DNA of 64,000 nucleotides. Origin: Candidatus Nanopelagicales bacterium (GTDB lineage Bacteria > Actinomycetota > Actinomycetes > S36-B12). The notes under the pieces are model-generated. The model had not been told where the DNA came from. It worked only from the letters and a program-made list of their open reading frames with translations, and made no database searches. A program made the position numbers and the translations under genes. The stretch is from contig JAURFD010000001.1 in the NCBI GenBank assembly GCA_030827125.1, positions 1-64,000 on the forward strand, read 5' to 3'. Positions 59,362-64,000 of the stretch are shown here, in pieces. Position 1 is the stretch's first letter. Every line of letters starts with the position of its first letter.

Positions 59362-61019
59362 GCCTGACGGCCGCGTTGCGATCGGCGCAGCAGTGGATCG
59401 CCACCGATCCAGATGAGCAGACTCGCACCGAACTTCAGCAACTCGTCAGGCGTGCTGAATCGGGGGATCAGGAAGCCGTCGATGAACTGGCGGATGCCTT
59501 CGACGGCACCTTGTCGTTCGGTACCGCGGGGCTGCGGGGTCGGCTCGGACCGGGGTCGAACCGCATGAATCGAGTCGTCGTCATGCGCGCCGCTGCCGGA
59601 CTGGCCGCCTACCTCCGAGATACAGGCGGCCGCTCCATTGTCATCGGCTACGACGCGCGTCGAAACTCTGATGTCTTCGCCCACGACACGGCACGCATCA
59701 TGGCCGGTGCCGGCATTGCCGCGATGGTGCTCCCGCACCCGCTGCCCACTCCGGTGACGGCGTTCGCCATCGGGTTCCTCGGCACGAGCGGAGCCGTGAT
59801 GGTCACCGCATCTCACAATCCGCCCGAGGACAATGGCTACAAGGTCTATCTGGGCGATGGCAGCCAGATCGTCCCTCCTGCGGATGCTCAAATCTCCGAA
59901 CGTATTGCCGCCGTCGGACCCGTCGCGGACATCCCCACGTCCGACGACTACGTCACGCTCGGCAGTGAAGTTCTCGATGCCTACGTTGCCCGCGCGGTGA
60001 ACCTGCTGTCCCCTGGACCGCGGCAGATCCGTGCCGTTTACACCGCGTTGCACGGTGTCGGGGGCGAAGTGTTCATGCGGGCGGCCGCCGATGCGGGATT
60101 CCCTGCCCCGGTGCCGGTGGCCGCGCAGTTCGAGCCCGATGGTCACTTCCCCACGGTGAACTTCCCCAACCCCGAGGAGCCGGGGGCCATGGATCTCGCA
60201 TTCGCCGAAGCAGCCGCGGTGGACGCCGACATCATCATCGCCAACGATCCTGACGCGGACCGAGCAGCGGCGGGTATCCGGACCGCAGACGGCGGCTACC
60301 GAATGTTGACCGGCGATGAGATTGGGTCCCTGCTGGCGTGGTGGACCGTCGAGCGCATGCGACGCTCCGGTGCGCCGATGATGGGCACCATGGCCGAGTC
60401 GATCGTCTCCGGCACTCTGTTGCGCGGCATCGCCGAGGATGCCGGTCTGGACTATGCCGCCACGCTCACCGGCTTCAAGTGGATCTCGAAGGTGCCCGGG
60501 CTGATCTTTGGCTACGAAGAGGCCCTGGGCTATTGCTGTGACCCGGCGTACGTCAAGGACAAGGACGGCATCACCGCGTTGCTGCTGACGCTCGAAATGG
60601 CTGCGCACCTTGCGGTGGAGGGTGGTTCGTTACAGGACGTCCTCGACGATCTGGCGCTCCGTTTCGGTCTCCACGTGACGTCGCAGGTGTCGGTTCGAGT
60701 GAGTGACCTGCATCTGATTCGCGACGCCATGGCACGACTTCGGACGTCGCCGCCCCGTGTCCTCGGAGGTCGTCCAGTGAGTGCGGTCGTCGATCTCGAA
60801 GAGGGTGCAGACGGCCTACCGCCGACCGACGGTCTGCGCTTCACCTTGGCGGGTGCGCGCGTCATCATTCGGCCGAGCGGTACCGAGCCAAAGCTGAAGT
60901 GTTACCTGCAGATTGTCGTTCCCGTCCTCGGCGAGGATCTCGTGGCCGCCCGCGCGCTCGCGGATGCCGAGATGGCCTCGCTCCGATCAAGCGTCACCGA
61001 CATTCTCGGTCTTCCCTAG
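59358..61019 (+). CDS. alpha-D-phosphohexomutase superfamily enzyme (PGM2/phosphopentomutase-like)
   Basis: The protein has 553 residues. FGTAGLRGRLGPGSNRMN, TASHNPPEDNGYKVYLGDG (phospho-Ser), NDPDADRAAAG (metal) and RPSGTEPKLKCYLQI are complete. This is the longer PGM2/PgcA type, whose members act as phosphopentomutases or glucose-1,6-bisphosphate synthases as well as phosphoglucomutases. A classical Pgm is already at 10116. Position between uridine phosphorylase and cytidine deaminase makes ribose 1-phosphate to ribose 5-phosphate a likely role, but this is inferred. Confidence 0.9.
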   Translation: MSLTAALRSAQQWIATDPDEQTRTELQQLVRRAESGDQEAVDELADAFDGTLSFGTAGLRGRLGPGSNRMNRVVVMRAAAGLAAYLRDTGGRSIVIGYDARRNSDVFAHDTARIMAGAGIAAMVLPHPLPTPVTAFAIGFLGTSGAVMVTASHNPPEDNGYKVYLGDGSQIVPPADAQISERIAAVGPVADIPTSDDYVTLGSEVLDAYVARAVNLLSPGPRQIRAVYTALHGVGGEVFMRAAADAGFPAPVPVAAQFEPDGHFPTVNFPNPEEPGAMDLAFAEAAAVDADIIIANDPDADRAAAGIRTADGGYRMLTGDEIGSLLAWWTVERMRRSGAPMMGTMAESIVSGTLLRGIAEDAGLDYAATLTGFKWISKVPGLIFGYEEALGYCCDPAYVKDKDGITALLLTLEMAAHLAVEGGSLQDVLDDLALRFGLHVTSQVSVRVSDLHLIRDAMARLRTSPPRVLGGRPVSAVVDLEEGADGLPPTDGLRFTLAGARVIIRPSGTEPKLKCYLQIVVPVLGEDLVAARALADAEMASLRSSVTDILGLP

Positions 61020-61113
61020 CCCATTGCCATCACACGGTCGACGGGCAAGGTTCACCTGATGGCCAAGACTCCTCGCCGATGTCCCCGTCGGGCAGGCAGC
61101 ATCATCGACCGGC

Positions 61114-61527
61114 CTAGCCCTCCTCGATCGCCGCCGCGATCTCAAGATCGTGGGGGCCGAAAGCCTGCGGCAGGATCTGGTCCATGGATTGGACGCCCTG
61201 CGGCGTCATCATGAGCATGTGTGGCCCCCCGTGCTCGTACAGCAGTTGGCGGCAGCGGCCGCACGGCATGAGAGGTTCGCCGCGCCCATCGACGCAGTAC
61301 GCCGCGGTGAGCTTGCCGCCACCTGTCGCGAAGAGCATGGAGACCATGGAGCATTCGGCGCACAGGGTGATGCCGTAGCTGGCATTCTCGATATTCGCGC
61401 CCCACACGATCCGACCGTCCTCGGCGAAGCCGGCTACTCCCACGGGGTATTTGGAGTACGGCGAATACGAGTGCGCCAGCGCCGCCACAGCGGCCGCGCG
61501 GAGTTGCTCCCAGTCGGTATCCGTCAT
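61114..61527 (-). CDS. cdd: cytidine deaminase
   Basis: The protein has 137 residues. YSPYSKYPVGVAGF, NIENASYGITLCAECSM (Cys-Ala-Glu with zinc Cys and catalytic Glu) and PCGRCRQLLYE (zinc PCxxC) define the tetrameric class. It deaminates cytidine to uridine, feeding the uridine phosphorylase at 58321. The start at 61527 has GGAGG upstream. It is convergent with the mutase. Confidence 0.93.
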   Translation of the reverse strand: MTDTDWEQLRAAAVAALAHSYSPYSKYPVGVAGFAEDGRIVWGANIENASYGITLCAECSMVSMLFATGGGKLTAAYCVDGRGEPLMPCGRCRQLLYEHGGPHMLMMTPQGVQSMDQILPQAFGPHDLEIAAAIEEG

Positions 61528-61699
61528 CGCCGTTGACCTCCGTCGCATCATGGCTACACCCGTATGTCTGCGCGAAGTTAGCACCGCGGACGGTGCCCGC
61601 GTGGGTGGTTGGTGCGCAGAGCACTAGCCTTCGTAGGGAGCAGTTTCCGCGGCCGATGTGGATCACGTGCGCCAGCGGCCCAGCGATCGGGAGGTAGCC

Positions 61700-62629
61700 A
61701 TGCCAGGCATCTGCGACGGACGGATCGTCGTCATCACTGGAGCCGGACGGGGGATCGGTCGCGAACATGCCCTGGCCTTCGCCCGCGAAGGGGCCAAGAT
61801 CGTGGTCAACGACCGCGGTGGAGCCGTTGACGGAGGTGGCTCCGATGTGAGTCCGGCGCAGCAGGTCGTCGAGGAGATTCAGGCGATGGGCGGCGAGGCC
61901 GTGGCCAATGCCGATGATGTCACCGATTTCGCCGGGGCCGGGCGCATCATCCAGGCGGCGATCGATGCCTTCGGTGGACTCGATGTCGTCGTGAACAACG
62001 CCGGCATCCTGCGGGACCGCATGTTCGTCAACATGACCCCGGAGGAGTTCGACTCCGTGATCGCCGTGCACTTGCGCGGAACCTTCGCGGTGTCGCGGCA
62101 CGCGGCCGACTACTGGCGTGCACGATCAAAGGCCGGGGAATCCAATGATGCGCGGATCATCAACACGTCGTCCCCGAGTGGCATCTTCGGCAATATCGGC
62201 CAGGCCAACTACGGATCTGCCAAGGCCGCCATCGCCGCAATGACGGTGATCTTGGCCGATGAGCTCGCACGCATCGGGGTGACTGTCAATGCGATCGCGC
62301 CGGTCGCGCTCACGCGGATGACCGAGGGACTGCCGATGTTCGCTGAACTCGCGAAGTTGGAGCCCGATGCCAGCGGCTATCACCCCCTGGATCCGGCGAA
62401 CATCTCGCCGCTGGTGGTGTGGCTCGGCTCCGCTGAGTCGGCCGGTGTCACCGGTCGGGTCTTCACCATCACCGGCAACGAGATCGGGGTGGCTGAGCCG
62501 TGGGTTAAGGGACCGACAGCGGCCAAGGAGTCGGGCGGCTGGGCGCCCGCCGAACTCGGTGCTGTGATTCCCGAACTCGTCGGCGACGCACGTGGCTCCA
62601 GCGACATGTTCGGCAATCCTCGGACCTAG
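61700..62629 (+). CDS. SDR-family oxidoreductase (3-oxoacyl/17-beta-HSD4-like)
   Basis: The protein has 309 residues. The Rossmann motif TGAGRGIGREHA is followed by NDRGG, NNAGI, the catalytic Ser and YGSAKAAI. The sequence and length resemble the dehydrogenase part of peroxisomal multifunctional protein and mycobacterial homologues, which oxidise 3-hydroxyacyl-CoAs in fatty-acid or sterol-side-chain breakdown. GGGAGG precedes the ATG at 61700. TAGCCT near 61624 may be its -10. Confidence 0.9.
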   Translation: MPGICDGRIVVITGAGRGIGREHALAFAREGAKIVVNDRGGAVDGGGSDVSPAQQVVEEIQAMGGEAVANADDVTDFAGAGRIIQAAIDAFGGLDVVVNNAGILRDRMFVNMTPEEFDSVIAVHLRGTFAVSRHAADYWRARSKAGESNDARIINTSSPSGIFGNIGQANYGSAKAAIAAMTVILADELARIGVTVNAIAPVALTRMTEGLPMFAELAKLEPDASGYHPLDPANISPLVVWLGSAESAGVTGRVFTITGNEIGVAEPWVKGPTAAKESGGWAPAELGAVIPELVGDARGSSDMFGNPRT

Positions 62630-62652
62630 CGCTCACCCGGAGGCCGTCTGAG

Positions 62653-63195
62653 TTACAGCTGGACGCGTTCGGCCCGAGTGAGGATGCGATCGACGTAGGC
62701 CTGCGTCTCCGGGAACGGCGGCACACCCTCGTACTTGACCACCTGGTTGAAGCCGGCGTTGTACGCCGCGAGGATGTTCTTCAGCGAATTGCCGGGTACG
62801 TCGGCCACCAGGGCGGCGTTCACGCAGTTGAGTTCAGCAGCGGAGTGGATCGCGTCCACCGGATTCCACACGTCGATATCGCCATCGCCATCGCCGTCGA
62901 CGGCGTACTGCTCCCACACGGCCGGCATGAATTGAGCAATACCCTGGGCGCCGGCGGGACTGACGGCGTACGGATCCCAACTGCTCTCCGACGCGATCTG
63001 CGCGGCGAGAACCTGGGGCGGAACCACGGGGCACCGCTCGGCCGCGGCCACGATCACGGGTCGGTACTGCTCGGGGACGACAATCGCTTGGCGATCGCGG
63101 AGCCAGTCGACTCCGCCGAGGGCGACAAAGGCCCCCGCGAGGGTCACCCCCGCGAGGACGAGGACCGCGGCGACCACGGCCAGGACCTTCCCCAT
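62653..63195 (-). CDS. membrane-anchored lytic transglycosylase with calcium-binding loop
   Basis: The protein has 180 residues. One N-terminal helix (VLAVVAAVLVLAGVTLAGAFVAL) anchors it. The SLT domain shows AAQIASESSWDPYAVSPAGAQGIAQFMPAVW with the catalytic Glu, and AAYNAG. DGDGDGDIDVWN is an EF-hand-like calcium loop, as in SltB-type actinobacterial enzymes. It cleaves peptidoglycan glycan strands. ATG with TACCGT six bases upstream; divergent from the GTPase gene. Confidence 0.9.
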   Translation of the reverse strand: MGKVLAVVAAVLVLAGVTLAGAFVALGGVDWLRDRQAIVVPEQYRPVIVAAAERCPVVPPQVLAAQIASESSWDPYAVSPAGAQGIAQFMPAVWEQYAVDGDGDGDIDVWNPVDAIHSAAELNCVNAALVADVPGNSLKNILAAYNAGFNQVVKYEGVPPFPETQAYVDRILTRAERVQL

Positions 63196-63201
63196 CAGAC
63201 C

Positions 63202-63207
63202 ACGGTA
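63202..63207 (-). promoter_or_regulatory. -10 element, probable leaderless promoter of the transglycosylase gene
   Basis: TACCGT on the minus strand, six bases, then ATG at 63195. Confidence 0.6.
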
Positions 63208-63280
63208 ACCCGGCAGATCCTCGGATCCTTCCCCCTGAGGCCTCTTGCCCCACGAGCCGACGTCGCGGCGGTCCGGGCTC

Positions 63281-63286
63281 TACCGT
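63281..63286 (+). promoter_or_regulatory. -10 element, probable leaderless promoter of the GTPase gene
   Basis: TACCGT, six bases, then ATG at 63293; no Shine-Dalgarno. Confidence 0.6.
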
Positions 63287-63292
63287 GGACCC

Positions 63293-64000
63293 ATGGGTGA
63301 TGAGGTGGCCGGCCGCGATATCGACCGCACGGAGGTGGAGCGCCTCTTCGGAGCCCGCCTTGGGGAGGCGTTCGACGCGCTGGGGTGCTTCAACCTCGCG
63401 GTCTTCGGCAAGACGGGGGTGGGCAAGTCCACGCTGGTTAACGCGATCTTTGGCGCCCAGGTCGCCCAGACCGGCGTCGGTCGCCCCGTTACCCGGGGCC
63501 TGGTCTACTACCGTCACCCCGGCGGCCTGCTAGGCCTGTACGACTCCGAGGGCTTTGAGACCGGTCACTCGGGGGACGAGATCCTCGCGGCTTTGCGCGA
63601 ACGGGTCGAGGGCACCCGTGGACTGCCGGTCGATCAGCGGATTCACGCCGCCTGGTACCTCGTGCGGTGGTCCGATCGCCGGTTCGAGGATCGGCAGGCG
63701 GACTTCGTCCGTGCCCTGTCCGACCTAGGTCTGCCGGTCGTTCTTGTGGTGACGCAGGTACCCACGCGCGACGGCGTTCCGCACCCGGAGGCCCTGGAGT
63801 TGGCGGCGTACATCGAGAGCCTCGGGCTGCCGCTGCGCCCCGGGGGCAAGGTCGTGCTCACCAACGCTCTCGACGATCCCTTCACCGGCGCGCCCGTCTT
63901 CGGGCTGCAGGAGTTGCTCGATGCGACGTACCTGGTCGTCCCCGAGGTGGCGACGGCGGCGCTGACGGCCGCTCAGATCCTCGACTGGGAGCGTAAAAGA
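63293..64000 (+). CDS. P-loop GTPase, 3' end outside window
   Basis: About 236 residues are visible. [16 protein letters not shown] (G1), a conserved Thr in GRPVTRG (G2) and DSEGFE (G3 DxxG) are present, with a TQVP segment at the G4 position. It resembles the 50S-ribosome-binding/dynamin-like YeeP-type GTPases; a C-terminal DUF697-like membrane part may lie beyond the edge. The role is unknown. It starts at the ATG at 63293 from a leaderless-type promoter. Confidence 0.85.
   Translation, partial: MGDEVAGRDIDRTEVERLFGARLGEAFDALGCFNLAVFGKTGVGKSTLVNAIFGAQVAQTGVGRPVTRGLVYYRHPGGLLGLYDSEGFETGHSGDEILAALRERVEGTRGLPVDQRIHAAWYLVRWSDRRFEDRQADFVRALSDLGLPVVLVVTQVPTRDGVPHPEALELAAYIESLGLPLRPGGKVVLTNALDDPFTGAPVFGLQELLDATYLVVPEVATAALTAAQILDWERKR

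Overview
The window is GC-rich, densely coded DNA from an actinomycete. The lineage call rests on several genes: a WhiB1-type iron-sulfur regulator, a SigR/RsrA thiol-stress pair, the fused 2-oxoglutarate enzyme Kgd, the PdtaS two-component kinase, nickel superoxide dismutase with its SodX protease, and the tiny actinobacterial ribosomal protein bL37. Genus or species cannot be fixed from the sequence. No tRNA, rRNA, CRISPR array, insertion sequence or prophage was seen. About 68 protein genes are supported; the first (hrpA) and last (a GTPase) run off the window edges.

Layout. 1-16.2 kb: housekeeping and accessory metabolism (HrpA helicase, SGNH hydrolase, a beta-lactamase-fold/rhodanese sulfur protein, a PatB-MFS-kinase operon, alcohol dehydrogenase, a pgm-galM operon, a frameshifted P450, a CBS protein, HisN, a nuclease lipoprotein). 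16.2-26 kb: a conserved actinobacterial block, rsgA-aroA-SRAP-sigR-rsrA-bL37-TB7.3-like ... pdtaS-whiB1, in the order I recall for the Mycobacterium tuberculosis whiB1-sigH-aroA region. A cell-wall hydrolase and an acetolactate-synthase-like enzyme are inserted in it. 26-36 kb: lipid kinase, small membrane proteins, transporters, a gluconate-dehydrogenase-like GMC oxidoreductase pair, the divergent sodN/sodX pair and malic enzyme. 36-40 kb: kgd. 40-47.6 kb: a molybdenum-enzyme maturation island (mog, coxE, coxD, XdhC-YHS, coxG, moaD, moaA, moaE, xdhC, mocA-like) with no molybdenum hydroxylase structural genes in view. 47.6-64 kb: acyl-CoA and aldehyde dehydrogenases, a rhodanese, a sugar porter, sbcCD, CoA-metabolism genes, a pyrimidine-nucleoside salvage group (uridine phosphorylase, phosphosugar mutase, cytidine deaminase), an SDR, a lytic transglycosylase and a GTPase.

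Two non-coding themes cut across the window. First, at least sixteen genes lack a Shine-Dalgarno sequence and carry a -10-like TANNNT hexamer almost always exactly six bases before ATG or GTG, which implies widespread leaderless transcription. Second, intergenic hairpin elements of about 50-65 bp recur. Two pairs are clear homologues, a fifth shares the core, and a sixth is possible. The stems differ in sequence but stay self-complementary around a shared core, so they look like a dispersed repeat family.

Other regulatory signals are two identical-architecture CsoR/CstR-type operators in front of the two rhodanese genes, a perfect SigR promoter before sigR, and a nested hairpin plus a 28-codon branched-chain-rich ORF before the acetolactate-synthase-like gene.
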